Shown piece by piece: positions 16,745-26,408 of a DNA stretch of 64,000 nucleotides. Source of the stretch: CBDAUN01 sp965214875 (lineage in GTDB: Bacteria; Pseudomonadota; Gammaproteobacteria; Arenicellales; JAJDZL01); the NCBI GenBank assembly GCA_965214875.1, contig OZ243980.1, forward strand, positions 372,001 through 436,000, in the 5' to 3' direction. The notes under the pieces are model-generated. The model worked only from the letters and a program-made list of their open reading frames with translations, had not been told where the DNA came from and did not search any database. How positions within the stretch are numbered: the first letter of the stretch is position 1; every line of letters starts with the position of its first letter. The position numbers and the translations under genes were made by a program.

Positions 16745-19700
16745 ATGACTCTTGAGAAACATCAAGGCAAGTGGGAATTCTGGATTGATCGAGGCGGTAC
16801 CTTTACCGACATTGTCGCTCTTCGGCCCGATGGCGAGATAATCACTCACAAGCTGCTCTCAGAAGGCCCGGGATATCAGGATGCGGCCATTCAGGGAATC
16901 AGGGATATCCTGAAAGTTCCCGCCGGGGCCAAACTGCCTGTTGAACAGATAGCCGCTGTCAAAATGGGCACCACTGTTGCAACCAACGCCCTGCTGGAGA
17001 GAACCGGGGAGCCGACTCTGCTGGTAACCACCCGCGGCTTCAAAGATCAGCTCAGGATTGGCTACCAGACGCGACCCTATCTGTTTGCGCTTGATATCCA
17101 GTTGCCCGAAATGCTGTATTGCGATGTTCTGGAAGTTGATGAGCGTCTTGATGCGCATGGAGCGGTTGTCCGAGCGCTTGATGCCGATGCTGCCCGTCAA
17201 GGACTGCAGGATCACTATGATGCTGGAATCCGCGCGGCAGCGATTGTGCTTATGCACGGCTATCGCTATTCAATGCACGAACGCTCCTTGCAGTCCATGG
17301 CGAAGTCAATCGGTTATTCACAAATCTCAGTCAGTCACCAGGTCAGTCCGCTGATGAAGTTTGTACCGCGAGGGGATACAACTGTAGTCGATGCCTATCT
17401 TTCGCCGGTTATTCGAAAATACGTAACCGAAGTGCTGTCTGAACTTGGCGGATCCGACACGTCATCCGGTCAGCTCAAGCTCATGCGATCGAGCGGCGGA
17501 CTTGCTGATGCCCGCTTTTTCTATGGCAAAGATGCAATTCTGTCGGGTCCTGCCGGGGGCGTGGTTGGCATGGCGCGGGTCAGTGAAGCAGCCGGGTGCG
17601 ACGAGGTGATTGGATTTGACATGGGCGGCACTTCAACCGATGTCAGCCATTACAGCGGTGAATTTGAGAAATCCTATGAAACAGAGGTGGCCGGCATCAG
17701 GCTCAGAGCCCCGATGATGATGATTCATACCGTGGCGGCCGGGGGAGGTTCGGTATTGCACTTTGACGGCGCCCGCTATCGGGTTGGACCGGACTCCGCC
17801 GGCGCCCGCCCCGGACCTGCATGCTATCGAAACAAAGGGCCTTTGACGATCACGGACTGCAACGTGATGACGGGCAAGCTGCAGCCGGATATGTTTCCCT
17901 GTGTGTTCGGCGAGAAATCCGATCAGCCCCTTGATGCCGATACTGTGCGGGACAGATTCCGGGAGCTCTCCGCAATCATTCAGCAGCAAACAGGAGTCAG
18001 CCAGAAGCCTGAAGAAGTTGCGGCCGGGTACCTTTCGGTGGCCGTGGGCAATATGAGCAATGCGATCAAGAAAATTTCAGTTCAGCGCGGCTACGATGTA
18101 ACCCGCTACACGTTATGCTGTTTCGGCGGAGCAGGCGGGCAGCACGCCTGCATGGTTGCCGATGCGCTGGGCATGAATAAAATTCTAGTGCATGCATTCT
18201 CCGGCATTCTGTCAGCTTACGGCATGGGTCTCGCAAACACGGTTGTGGAGCGTCAGCAGGCAGTGGAGAAGGTTCTTGACGAGCCGCTGGTTGCGGAGCT
18301 TGAGTGCATCGCCGGGCAACTAGCATCTGACTGCGGCGAGTCACTGATCAGGCAAGTCGGTCAAGTCCCGATGCAGGACGCTGAGTACCGCAGCCTGCTG
18401 CATGTTCGCTATCAGGGGTCCGATACCGCTTTCCCGATCGCATTTGCATCGGCCGGGCAGATGCAGGAACAGTTCGAGGAAGTGCATCGCAGGCGCTTCG
18501 GGTTTATCTCGCGCGAGAAAGAATTGATCGTTGAGTCAATTCAGGTCGAGGCCCTCTGCAGCCCCCGGCCTGCAGCCGCTGGCGATCGCAGCAAAGCGAG
18601 GCTTGCCCTGTCAGCCGAGACGGAGCCGGCCGCCGAGAGAGCATGCTATATGGAGGGCGGCTGGCGGAAGACTCCTTTCTACAGGCGAGATGCCCTGAGG
18701 CCGGGGTGGCAGGCACACGGTCCGTCAGTGATTCTTGATTCGACCGGGACTGTAGTGATTGAGCCTGGCTGGAAAGTCATTCTCGATGAAGACAGGAATC
18801 TTCTCATTGAGCGCTATAAAGCGAGAAAAAAACTGACTGCTGTCGGCACCGATGTCGATCCGGTTATGCTTGAGGTCTTCAACAACCTGTTCATGTCGAT
18901 TGCAGAGCAGATGGGGTCGGTGCTGGAGAACACGGCGGTTTCGGTCAACATCAAAGAGCGTCTCGACTTCTCCTGCGCAATCTTCGACCCGTCCGGGGAT
19001 CTGGTCGCCAACGCTCCCCATATGCCGGTTCACTTGGGCTCGATGTCCGAAAGCATCAAGACCGTGATTCGCGAACGGTCTGGCGAAATGAATCCGGGGG
19101 ACGCCTACATCCTGAATGCGCCGTATAACGGCGGCACCCACTTGCCGGATGTCACCATCATTCGGCCGGTATTCTCAAACGACGAGCAACTTCTTTTCTT
19201 TACCGCATCACGCGGACATCATGCAGATATTGGCGGGAAATCGCCAGGCTCTGCTCCCGCAGACTCTGTCCGCATCGAAGAGGAAGGGGTCGTTATTGAC
19301 AACGTGAAACTGGCTGAGAATGGACGGTTTCTGGAACAGCCATTGCGCAGACTCCTTGCAAGCGGTCCGTGGCCGGCCCGAAATCCGGACATGAATATTG
19401 CAGATTTCAAGGCGCAGCTTGCGGCTTGCGAAAAAGGCGCGCATGAGCTGCTGGATATAATTGACTTTTACGGCTTGCCTGTCGTTCATGCCTATATGCG
19501 GCATGTTCAGGACAACGCCGAGGAGTCAGTTCGCAGAGTGCTGGATGTCCTGAACGATGGTCACTTTACCTATCGCATGGATGACGGTCATCAGATTTCC
19601 GTCAAGATCCGTGTCGATCGCTCGGCTCGCCGGGCGGTGATTGATTTCAGCGGGACGAGCGCTCAGCATCCGGGGAATTTCAACGCACCCAAGGCTGTGG

Positions 19701-20386
19701 TGCGGGCGGCGGTGCTGTATGTTTTTCGATGCCTGGTCAATGACCAGATTCCGCTGAATGAAGGCTGCCTGAAACCTCTCGAGATCATTATTCCCGACGA
19801 TTCGATGATCAGTCCGAAACACCCGGCAGCGGTCATCGCCGGCAATGTTGAGACTTCCCAATATCTGGTTGACACACTGTTTGGAGCGCTCGGTACGGTA
19901 GCCGCATCTCAGGGGACTATGAACAATCTTATCTGGGGCAACGATCGGCTCCAGTACTATGAGACGATATGCGGCGGCGCAGGTGCGGGCGCATCTCATC
20001 ATGGTGCCGATGCAGTGCATACTCATATGACCAATTCACGCCTCACCGACCCGGAGATTCTGGAATGGCGGTTTCCAGTGCGGATCGAATCATTTGAAAT
20101 TCGCAATGACTCGGGAGGACAGGGACGATTCAGAGGCGGCAATGGCGTGATACGCAGAATTCATTTCAATGAGGCTGTAGCAGTCAATGTAATTTCTGGA
20201 CATCGTAAAGTGCCGCCCTACGGGCTGGCAGGCGGAGAACCCGGAAAGGTCGGCTTAAATCGTGTTGAGCATGCGGATTCTCGGGTTACGCATTTGACCG
20301 GAAGCGATTCGATCAGTCTCGAGGCTGGCGATGTATTCGTTATCGAGACACCCGGCGGTGGCGGATATGGCAGACCGACGCCATAG
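16745..20386 (+). CDS. 5-oxoprolinase (ATP-hydrolysing), fused HyuA-HyuB hydantoinase family
   Basis: 1213 residues, the length of fused 5-oxoprolinases. The N-terminal HyuA part (about 1-690) has the ATPase-fold start FWIDRGGTFTDIVA, GTTVATNALLER, GFDMGGTSTDVSHYSG and CFGGAGGQHACMVADALG. The HyuB part (about 700-1213) has VMLEVFNNLFMSIAEQMG, NAPYNGGTHLPDVTII, GHHADIGGKSPGSAP and the C-terminal GGGGYGRP. The family opens 5-oxo-L-proline to glutamate, or hydantoins to N-carbamoyl amino acids, with ATP. KLLSEGPGYQDAAIQGIRD near the start is more like 5-oxoprolinase than N-methylhydantoinase. It lies 227 bp after dctM on the same strand, so the TRAP system probably imports its substrate. A TATAAT at 16664-16669 lacks a good -35. 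Confidence 0.85.
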   Translation: MTLEKHQGKWEFWIDRGGTFTDIVALRPDGEIITHKLLSEGPGYQDAAIQGIRDILKVPAGAKLPVEQIAAVKMGTTVATNALLERTGEPTLLVTTRGFKDQLRIGYQTRPYLFALDIQLPEMLYCDVLEVDERLDAHGAVVRALDADAARQGLQDHYDAGIRAAAIVLMHGYRYSMHERSLQSMAKSIGYSQISVSHQVSPLMKFVPRGDTTVVDAYLSPVIRKYVTEVLSELGGSDTSSGQLKLMRSSGGLADARFFYGKDAILSGPAGGVVGMARVSEAAGCDEVIGFDMGGTSTDVSHYSGEFEKSYETEVAGIRLRAPMMMIHTVAAGGGSVLHFDGARYRVGPDSAGARPGPACYRNKGPLTITDCNVMTGKLQPDMFPCVFGEKSDQPLDADTVRDRFRELSAIIQQQTGVSQKPEEVAAGYLSVAVGNMSNAIKKISVQRGYDVTRYTLCCFGGAGGQHACMVADALGMNKILVHAFSGILSAYGMGLANTVVERQQAVEKVLDEPLVAELECIAGQLASDCGESLIRQVGQVPMQDAEYRSLLHVRYQGSDTAFPIAFASAGQMQEQFEEVHRRRFGFISREKELIVESIQVEALCSPRPAAAGDRSKARLALSAETEPAAERACYMEGGWRKTPFYRRDALRPGWQAHGPSVILDSTGTVVIEPGWKVILDEDRNLLIERYKARKKLTAVGTDVDPVMLEVFNNLFMSIAEQMGSVLENTAVSVNIKERLDFSCAIFDPSGDLVANAPHMPVHLGSMSESIKTVIRERSGEMNPGDAYILNAPYNGGTHLPDVTIIRPVFSNDEQLLFFTASRGHHADIGGKSPGSAPADSVRIEEEGVVIDNVKLAENGRFLEQPLRRLLASGPWPARNPDMNIADFKAQLAACEKGAHELLDIIDFYGLPVVHAYMRHVQDNAEESVRRVLDVLNDGHFTYRMDDGHQISVKIRVDRSARRAVIDFSGTSAQHPGNFNAPKAVVRAAVLYVFRCLVNDQIPLNEGCLKPLEIIIPDDSMISPKHPAAVIAGNVETSQYLVDTLFGALGTVAASQGTMNNLIWGNDRLQYYETICGGAGAGASHHGADAVHTHMTNSRLTDPEILEWRFPVRIESFEIRNDSGGQGRFRGGNGVIRRIHFNEAVAVNVISGHRKVPPYGLAGGEPGKVGLNRVEHADSRVTHLTGSDSISLEAGDVFVIETPGGGGYGRPTP

Positions 20387-20612
20387 CGTACGCTTGAATT
20401 TTCGTCCAGCAGGTAAAATTCCGCCATGGATAAGCATGCAAGGCTGTTCTCTGAAAGTCCAGTTTTCATCTGAAGCTTTTGCGCTGGAACAGTTTTCAGG
20501 CAACAGTTGCTGATGACTTGACTGACCTCAATGCCAATCGCTGACACTGCGTCTCGATGGTTTTCGATTGCGACAGCTTCCGCCCATTGAATCTGCGGTA
20601 ATTGTGCGCTTG

Positions 20613-20903
20613 TCAGTCAATCTTCGAACCACGCCATGCCAACCCATCGGCTTTCCTTTCTTTCGCGATCTCGAGTTCATAAATCGATTGAAGGTTGAGC
20701 CAGCTGCGTGCGTCGGTATTGAAATATCGAGCCGGACGCAATGCAGCACCCGCTGTAATTCCTCGGCGGCCGAGAACAGCATCATTGATGCGAGCGGCTG
20801 TTGCTGCAAGTTCCTTTGCCAGTGCTGTGGCGGACAGACTATGCGGCTCCATGAAGCCACGCTTTAGAATTTCGCCTGGCTGGACAGGCCGCAATCTTTT
20901 CAT
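20613..20903 (-). CDS. HigA-type antitoxin, copy 2 (orphan, altered C-terminus)
   Basis: 96 residues with an uninterrupted XRE/HigA fold: VQPGEILKRGFMEPHSLSA, an HTH with TALAKELAATAARINDAVLG, and the typical GITAGAALRPARYFNTDARS. The last residues (LAWRGSKID) differ from copy 1 and look like read-through past a junction near 20640. The cognate toxin survives only as a fragment upstream, so this is an antitoxin without a functional partner. It might cross-regulate other higBA operons (inference). Confidence 0.6.
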   Translation of the reverse strand: MKRLRPVQPGEILKRGFMEPHSLSATALAKELAATAARINDAVLGRRGITAGAALRPARYFNTDARSWLNLQSIYELEIAKERKADGLAWRGSKID

Positions 20904-21034
20904 GCCGTTTGCTCTATGCTTTATTTGCGATGGTCAACAATTTCAACATTGCAGGCATCTCCATTCGCATGGCGAAAGCAAATCCTAAATTGGCTATTGA
21001 CCCTAATGCTGAAGCAGCTCTCGCGATCACAGCG
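20640..21034. repeat. Direct repeat with 11976-12370 (higBA remnant), right copy
   Basis: Right-hand member of the near-identical direct repeat pair that flanks the TRAP/oxoprolinase block. Confidence 0.75.
20921..21022 (-). pseudogene. HigB toxin C-terminal fragment, copy 2
   Basis: Encodes FSIRVNSQFRICFRHANGDA and VEIVDHRK, the end of a HigB/RelE-type toxin, and loses homology upstream near 21030, at the same place as copy 1. Confidence 0.7.
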
Positions 21035-21744
21035 CAGAGACTCGTGCCGATTTCTTGGAGGATCACGCAAAAAAATCAAGCGATGCGGCAGCATCCAATT
21101 GTGCAAGCTTACGCTGAGCAATTCGCTCAATGTGGAGAAAACGCCGCACCCGAATACACTTGGCTAGCCGTTCCGCATCCTTGCAGCGGAAACTTCAAAT
21201 CATGCAATTAGTATGCCGAATGCCGATGCTCGATATACTAATCTGTATCAGGATGTTCCCATGCTAATTTTAATCCGATCTTGAGCCGCAGCCTATCACG
21301 TCCACACAGAATTCGAAGTCGAAAGTTTGGCAAGAAACGACATGGATGGCACGAATCTGTTTCAAAACATGCTAGAGAACAGAAAAATGCGCTTATCAGT
21401 TGGTTGGACTGCGCTGCAGCGATTAGCGTGGGAAAAACCTGAATCTGTATTGGTTTATACTACTTCGAAAGTGCTTAAAGGCATATCTGAAAGTGCTACG
21501 CAGCAGAAGTTGCAAGCGGTGAGTCGGAGGTAGGCAACTACCCAATTGCTCACTTGGATTCAGCTAGATTTAGCGGGAAAGTCGTGGGAGCCGCGGTTTC
21601 AACATTGAAGGTAGATGCCGAAAACAACTTCAGAGGAGTTGCACTTGTCCGACACCGTTATTAAAAACGCTTGCTCGACAACCTTTTCAATGCGATATGG
21701 ACCGATAACATATCTCGCGCCAGCGCAGTCAAGTTGCCAAAAAA
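21035..21744. other. About 700 bp without a supportable gene
   Basis: Short frames exist (for example 21327-21533 on the plus strand, 68 codons) but none has family resemblance or a good start. The plus-strand fragment ending EQFAQCGENAAPE near 21150 echoes the N-terminus of the ATPase at 26743 (AQFARCGEKSAPP) and may be debris of a related gene. Confidence 0.4.
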
Positions 21745-22707
21745 ATGTACGAATCGGAAGTAAGTGAAAGCATTCTCGCTGACAGGAGTTCTGGTTCAGA
21801 TCTTCAGCGGAATTATTTGAGAACGTTTATTGATCTCTTTGCCGGTGTCGGAGGATTTCACATTGCTGCCAGCAGAACCGGACTCAGATGCGTTTACGCC
21901 AGCGAGATCGACAAGCCGGCTAGCTCCGTCTACGAGGCGAACTTCGGAGCGACTCCCGACGGCGACATAACTCGAATCGATGCGGCGGATATCCCAAATC
22001 ATGATCTGCTTTGCGCGGGGTTTCCTTGCCAGCCCTTCAGCATAATTGGCAAGCGCCGAGGGTTTTCGGATACTCGCGGCACGCTGTTTTTCGATATCGC
22101 CCGAATACTCGACTTCAAGCGGCCGACGGCATTCATTCTCGAAAATGTCAAGCAGCTGGTTACCGTGGACGGTGGGCGCGTTATTCGCCGCATTGTGTCG
22201 GTGCTGGAGGAATTGGATTACGAAGTTGACTACCGCGTATTGAACGCTTTGAACTTCGGTCTGCCGCAGAAGCGGGAACGCGCAATCATTGTTGGCAGGC
22301 TCGATGGACTATCAAGTTTCGAATGGCCGCAGAAAGCAGCTGATTCAATAGAGCTGGCGGATATCCTGGAAAAAGAGCCGGACGAGCGGCATTTTGTCAA
22401 TCCTCGCATACGCAATTCCCGTCATGCGAAACATCGAACGAATGTCAAGCCGGCGATCTGGCATGAGAACAAGGGCGGCAACGTGTCAAGCCATCCTTTC
22501 TCTTGCGCCTTGCGAGCCGGGGCCAGCTACAACTATCTCTTGGTTGATGGCGAGCGGCGTCTGACTCCGAGAGAAATGTTTCGACTTCAGGGTTTTCCAG
22601 AAGACTTCAAGCTTCATGAGGTTGACGGACAGGTTCGAAAACAAGCCGGGAATGCCGTTCCTGTTCCGATGGTTGAAGCCGTAATTCGAAAGCTCGCCGA
22701 TGCCTAG
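21745..22707 (+). CDS. DNA (cytosine-5) methyltransferase, type II modification enzyme
   Basis: 320 residues with all main m5C motifs in order: I DLFAGVGG (30-37), IV GFPCQPFS with catalytic Cys95, VI ENV (133-135), VIII QKRERAIIVG, IX RRLTPREMFRLQGFP and X QAGNAVPV. The region between VIII and IX (about 90 residues, VNPRIRNSRHAKHRTNVKP) is the target recognition domain. It methylates the recognition site to protect it from the partner nuclease. The next gene overlaps it by 8 bp, which supports a restriction-modification pair. Confidence 0.93.
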   Translation: MYESEVSESILADRSSGSDLQRNYLRTFIDLFAGVGGFHIAASRTGLRCVYASEIDKPASSVYEANFGATPDGDITRIDAADIPNHDLLCAGFPCQPFSIIGKRRGFSDTRGTLFFDIARILDFKRPTAFILENVKQLVTVDGGRVIRRIVSVLEELDYEVDYRVLNALNFGLPQKRERAIIVGRLDGLSSFEWPQKAADSIELADILEKEPDERHFVNPRIRNSRHAKHRTNVKPAIWHENKGGNVSSHPFSCALRAGASYNYLLVDGERRLTPREMFRLQGFPEDFKLHEVDGQVRKQAGNAVPVPMVEAVIRKLADA

Positions 22708-23446
22708 CTTTCCGCGGTTGCGGGGAATTAGCGGATCGGCTTCTGGGCCATGGCCGGTCGGTCGAATTCCGGCGCACGTGATCAAGGAAATAGGAAGGCA
22801 GATTGTATTTCGGCTGGCGATCGGTAGAACCGACGTTTCTGGGGGTGAGTTCAGCGAATTTTTTGCAAATGCTGTCGAGGGGGCAGATTATTCGAGTCCA
22901 TTAGGGCTGGCCGATGTTGGAGTCAACGGCACCGGCTGGTCTGTGAAAACCGTCAAAGCCAACAATCCGCATAGCGCAAGAAAAGTACGGCTCATATCGG
23001 GGCGCAATTCACCGGATTATTCGTTTGGCATCAGTGACCCGCGGGCGGACCTGCAAGCGACAGGAAGTGCGGTTTTGTCAATCTGGAACAGCCGGCTGAA
23101 TGCTGCTCGGCGAGATCATGGTGACCTTCGCATCATTGTGCTGATTCGAAATATGGAGGCCAGAGAGTTCACTATTTTCGAAGACGAGATCAATCGCTTC
23201 ATCGATAGCGAATACGAGTGGCATCTGAATCGGAACAATAATCTGGAAGGGCGACGGAAGACGGACAGGCAGCACCACTTCACTTGGCAGCCGCATGGTG
23301 GTCAATTCACCATAATTCGACAAGTGCCCGGGTCAAAGATGCGATTCGAAATCAACCGGGAAGTCCCGCTCATCGATGCTTCGCACATTGAGAGTGTAAT
23401 CGGCTACGACGATCAATGGATTTCGATTGATGCCGCGAACGACTGA
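22700..23446 (+). CDS. Probable type II restriction endonuclease partner of the m5C methyltransferase
   Basis: 248 residues, family not recognised. A PD-(D/E)XK-like core is suggested by LADVGVNGTGWSVKTVKA (Asp72, Lys83/Lys86), followed by strand-forming LRIIVLIRNMEAREFTIFE. FEINREVPLIDASH lies near the C-terminus. The start overlaps the methyltransferase by 8 bp, the classical arrangement for a coupled M-R operon. No other function fits the position, but the nuclease call is inferred from context and a weak motif. Confidence 0.65.
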   Translation: MPSFPRLRGISGSASGPWPVGRIPAHVIKEIGRQIVFRLAIGRTDVSGGEFSEFFANAVEGADYSSPLGLADVGVNGTGWSVKTVKANNPHSARKVRLISGRNSPDYSFGISDPRADLQATGSAVLSIWNSRLNAARRDHGDLRIIVLIRNMEAREFTIFEDEINRFIDSEYEWHLNRNNNLEGRRKTDRQHHFTWQPHGGQFTIIRQVPGSKMRFEINREVPLIDASHIESVIGYDDQWISIDAAND

Positions 23447-23517
23447 GCAATTGTGCTATCATTGATTACACGCCGTTAGTTTGGTCACTTGCTTCTCTAA
23501 TCCATGTGGAGGGATAT

Positions 23518-23751
23518 ATGGCAAATTTACTCGTACGGAACATTGATGACGAAATTGTAAAAGCATTGAAATTGCGAGCTGGCAAAAAGGGCATCAGCGC
23601 GGAAGCGGAGCATCGGAATTTGCTGGCATCGGCTCTATTGACTCCTCGAAGAAGAAGTTTTGCCGAAGTCATTCAATCGATCCCCCCAGTGGGACGCGAT
23701 GACGATTTTTCACCCCCGCAAGACGAGCCGCCGAATCATGTATTTACTTGA
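23518..23751 (+). CDS. FitA/VapB-type antitoxin (ribbon-helix-helix)
   Basis: The start is taken at MANLLVRNIDDEIVKALKLR (77 residues), 3 bases after a GGAGGG run overlapping an upstream in-frame ATG at 23506. The N-terminal RHH DNA-binding motif (LLVRNIDDEIVKALKLRAGK) is followed by SAEAEHRNLLASAL, then a toxin-binding tail. Its stop lies 14 bp inside the following toxin gene, so the two are coupled. Confidence 0.82.
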   Translation: MANLLVRNIDDEIVKALKLRAGKKGISAEAEHRNLLASALLTPRRRSFAEVIQSIPPVGRDDDFSPPQDEPPNHVFT

Positions 23752-24154
23752 CACCAATGTCGTTAGCGAATTCCGAAAAAAGTCAAAAACCAACAAAGGC
23801 GTTCAAACGTTTTTATCAAAAACGACGAAAAAAAGCCAGCAAATCTATCTCAGTGTTATCACAATTGGTGAGTTGAGGCGCGGAGTCGAGATGGTTCGGC
23901 ATCGTGGTGATGACGATCAGGCGAACCTTCTGGATTCGTGGCTTAACGAAGTTGCCACGAATTACCGGAATCATCTCCTTCCATTCACTGAATGCGAAGC
24001 GCAAGTGTGGGGTTATCTGCGTGTGCCTCACTATCAGAATTCACATGACAAGCAAATCGCAGCAACGGCACTAACACACGATTTATGTGTGGTTACCAGA
24101 AACATTTCTCATTTCAAAGATACAGGTGTCCAGCTACTCAATCCATTTACCTGA
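23738..24154 (+). CDS. VapC/FitB-type PIN-domain ribonuclease toxin
   Basis: 138 residues from the ATG at 23738: MYLLDTNVVSEFRK gives the first catalytic Asp, ITIGELRRGVE the conserved Glu, and HDKQIAATAL plus CVVTRN the distal acidic site and closing strand. FitB-like PIN toxins cleave RNA and are held inactive by the RHH antitoxin encoded upstream. The 14-bp overlap with the antitoxin sets the start; the longer frame to 23660 would be antitoxin overlap only. About 200 bp of featureless sequence follow before higA. Confidence 0.88.
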   Translation: MYLLDTNVVSEFRKKSKTNKGVQTFLSKTTKKSQQIYLSVITIGELRRGVEMVRHRGDDDQANLLDSWLNEVATNYRNHLLPFTECEAQVWGYLRVPHYQNSHDKQIAATALTHDLCVVTRNISHFKDTGVQLLNPFT

Positions 24155-24352
24155 ATCAAGTAGAAAACACGCATACGTTCAGAACTTGTATGAATCGATT
24201 CAGGAAGTGCCGTTGCCAAAACCTGCATCATCAAGCAATTGCTTGGTGGGTCCCGGGTCGCAACGTATCCGAACTTTTGCAATCTTGAGTTTTAAGCTTG
24301 CAATGCGCCTGCCGCTAAGGGCATGGAAGTTTTATGCTTCAGCTTCCAAGCA

Positions 24353-24685
24353 TTATCTATCGTCAAGTCGCTGCACACGCAGCCCCTTGCTTGAAGCAAG
24401 CGTCGGCAACCGGATAATCTGCGCACCATTTTTTTTCTGTGCCAAACGCAGTTCGTAGAGTTTCTGGAGGTTGAGCCAGAACTCTCCGGACGTTCCAAAA
24501 TACCGCCCCAATCTCAAAGCCGTATCACCGGTAATAGAACGCCGACCATTGAGAATCTCGGTTATGCGGTTCACTGGAACCTCGATCTGGCGCGCCAATT
24601 CGGCCGCGCTTATGCCTAGTTCGCTAAGATCCTCTCGTAACGTTTCACCGGGATGAATAGGTTCGCGCATAGCCGGTCTCCTCAA
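24353..24685 (-). CDS. higA: HigA-type antitoxin (intact)
   Basis: 110 residues: REPIHPGETLREDL, an XRE-type helix-turn-helix (ISAAELARQIEVPVNRITEI), and GRRSITGDTALRLGRYFGTS followed by the conserved WLNLQKLYELRLA. It represses its operon and neutralises HigB. It starts 2 bp after the higB stop, giving the toxin-first order typical of higBA. This copy is diverged from the four broken copies in the window, so it is an independent acquisition. Confidence 0.9.
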   Translation of the reverse strand: MRRPAMREPIHPGETLREDLSELGISAAELARQIEVPVNRITEILNGRRSITGDTALRLGRYFGTSGEFWLNLQKLYELRLAQKKNGAQIIRLPTLASSKGLRVQRLDDR

Positions 24686-24687
24686 TT

Positions 24688-24969
24688 CTAGCGATAATCC
24701 ACAATTTCGACATCTGTGGGCCCTGGGCTATGTTCGGGCCACCTGAAACAAAGCCTCCACTGAGCATTGATGCGAATGCTCCATTGCCCTTTTCGCTTTC
24801 CCTTGAGCAGCTTAAGATGATTGCCTGGTCTATCGAGGTCTTTAATCTCAATAGCGGCATCCAATTGATCCAATTTGCGTGAAGCAGATCTTGCAAATCC
24901 AGAGTACGCAGCAACGTACTTGCCATCGTAAAAGACCTTTGTCTTCTTTTTTGTAAAACTGACAATCAC
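24688..24969 (-). CDS. higB: HigB-type toxin (RelE superfamily mRNA interferase)
   Basis: 93 residues with the HigB pattern: FARSASRKLDQLDAA, then HLKLLKGKRKGQWSIRIN and WRLCFRW, ending DVEIVDYR. The catalytic surface of the family uses basic and aromatic residues such as the K-G-x-W-S-I-R-I and RLCF segments, all present. It cleaves mRNA on the ribosome. The gene appears intact, unlike the truncated higB fragments elsewhere in the window. Confidence 0.88.
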   Translation of the reverse strand: MIVSFTKKKTKVFYDGKYVAAYSGFARSASRKLDQLDAAIEIKDLDRPGNHLKLLKGKRKGQWSIRINAQWRLCFRWPEHSPGPTDVEIVDYR

Positions 24970-25263
24970 CCCTTCATCGCGCTCTAATGGAAATCACAAC
25001 TTTTTTCATTATAGATAGGAATTATGCGTTACATTAAACGTATTTTATTTATTTTGCTTTGTGCTTGGCGGGCACTGTCGCAATACAGGCGAACCTTTGG
25101 TCAAGTCCCATTTCAGATTTCAATGTTCGACATGATCAAGTAGCGCAACTAAATGCATCAGTTCATTCAACGCACTTTAGATGAGCCGTTGCCGCAACCT
25201 TGTTGCAATGTAAGACTCGCAGGATATGGGCACTATCTTGGGGTTTTTCGCTGGTTGGTCTGG

Positions 25264-26292
25264 TGTCCGGGTTCAGATACATGCGGGACTGTCCGCCTCC
25301 TCCCGAAGGACGCAGTTCGAGGGGAGGAGGCGGGCGCGCGAAAATTTTTAAGGCAGCATAGTGCTTGATACAAATCCAGCAACCGAAAGGCGGGAGAGAG
25401 TGCCATGCAAATCAAATGTCCGCACCGCAAATTCTGTCGTCTCGAGCCGGTCCGCGACGAACTTTCGCCGCAGACCGCTTCGACAAGCTCGCGCTGTTCG
25501 ACCAGCTTCGCCTTGAGGGCGCGACCGAGGCGACCGCCCTGAAGGCGGCCGGCTGCTCTAGGGCGACGCCATGCCGCTGGAAGCGGCGCCTGCGCGAGCA
25601 CGGCTTCGCGCCCAGCGAGTCCGCCACCGGGCGCATGATCGCCCGCCTGGTCCGCACCGGCCGGGCCGAGCTGGTCGCGTTCTACTACGGGCGAACAAAG
25701 CCCAAGCGGTAACGCAAGTTCGACCGCCACGCCCGCCGCTGGCGCTACGGCGACCGCGGCCGAAAGCCCGGCCAGATGGTGCAGATCGACCATACGGGCG
25801 TCGCCATCGAGGCCGGCTTCGCGGTCAAGGAGTCCGAGGCCGTGTGCCCGGTCTCGAAGCTTTGCTGCATGCGCGCCTGCTCGCGCGCCACCGCCGCCTG
25901 CGCCTCGAAGTTCCTGGACCACCTGATCCGCCAGGCGCCGTTCGATATCGAGTCGGTGCAGGTCGACGGCGGCAGCGAGTTCATGGCCGAGTTCGAGACC
26001 GCCTGCCAGCGGCGCGGCATCGAACTGTTCGCGCTGCCGCCCAGAAGCCCCATTTGCAATGGCTGCGTCGAGCGCGCCAACGCCGCCGGCCGCTACGAGT
26101 TCCACCAGTCCTGCGCCGGCGAGCTGAGCGTCGGCGCCCTGAACGTCGAGCTGGCCGAATTCGAGCGCTTCTACAACGACTACCGGCCGCATCAGGCGCT
26201 CGGACAAACAACGCCCATGCAGGCGTATAATGAAAACTTCAACCAAAGCGCGCTTGCCGCCTGAAAAGTCTCATATGTATTGAACCCGTACA
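25264..26292 (+). mobile_element. IS481-type insertion sequence, copy 2 (defective)
   Basis: Ends TGTCCGGGTTCAGATACATG at 25264 and, inverted, TGTACGGGTTCAATACATAT ending at 26292 define 1029 bp, 155 bp shorter than copy 1. The sub-terminal hairpin is at 25293-25333 with 12-bp arms. No target duplication is obvious. Confidence 0.85.
25405..26264 (+). pseudogene. IS481-family transposase, copy 2
   Basis: Relative to copy 1 it has a 7-bp deletion near 25470 that shifts frame, an in-frame loss of about 50 codons between RLREHG and FAPSESATG, and a nonsense change (CAA to TAA) at 25710-25712. The DDE half (25776-26264) is otherwise well preserved. Confidence 0.85.
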
Positions 26293-26408
26293 GCGAATTG
26301 CGGTGAAGATCAACAAAAAGTAAAATCTATTACGGAATTGGATTTTGCGACCATCAAATTGGACGCGAAACAACCAACCTTTACAATAGTAACTCTACCA
26401 GTTGCCGA

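Noticed and set aside
21327..21533. Plus-strand ORF of 68 codons upstream of the m5C methyltransferase
   Set aside because: No family resemblance and no good ribosome-binding site.
25024..25143. Short ORF with a hydrophobic start (MRYIKRILFILLCAWRALSQ)
   Set aside because: Only 39 codons, ends just before IS481 copy 2, no homologue recognised; could be a truncated signal peptide.
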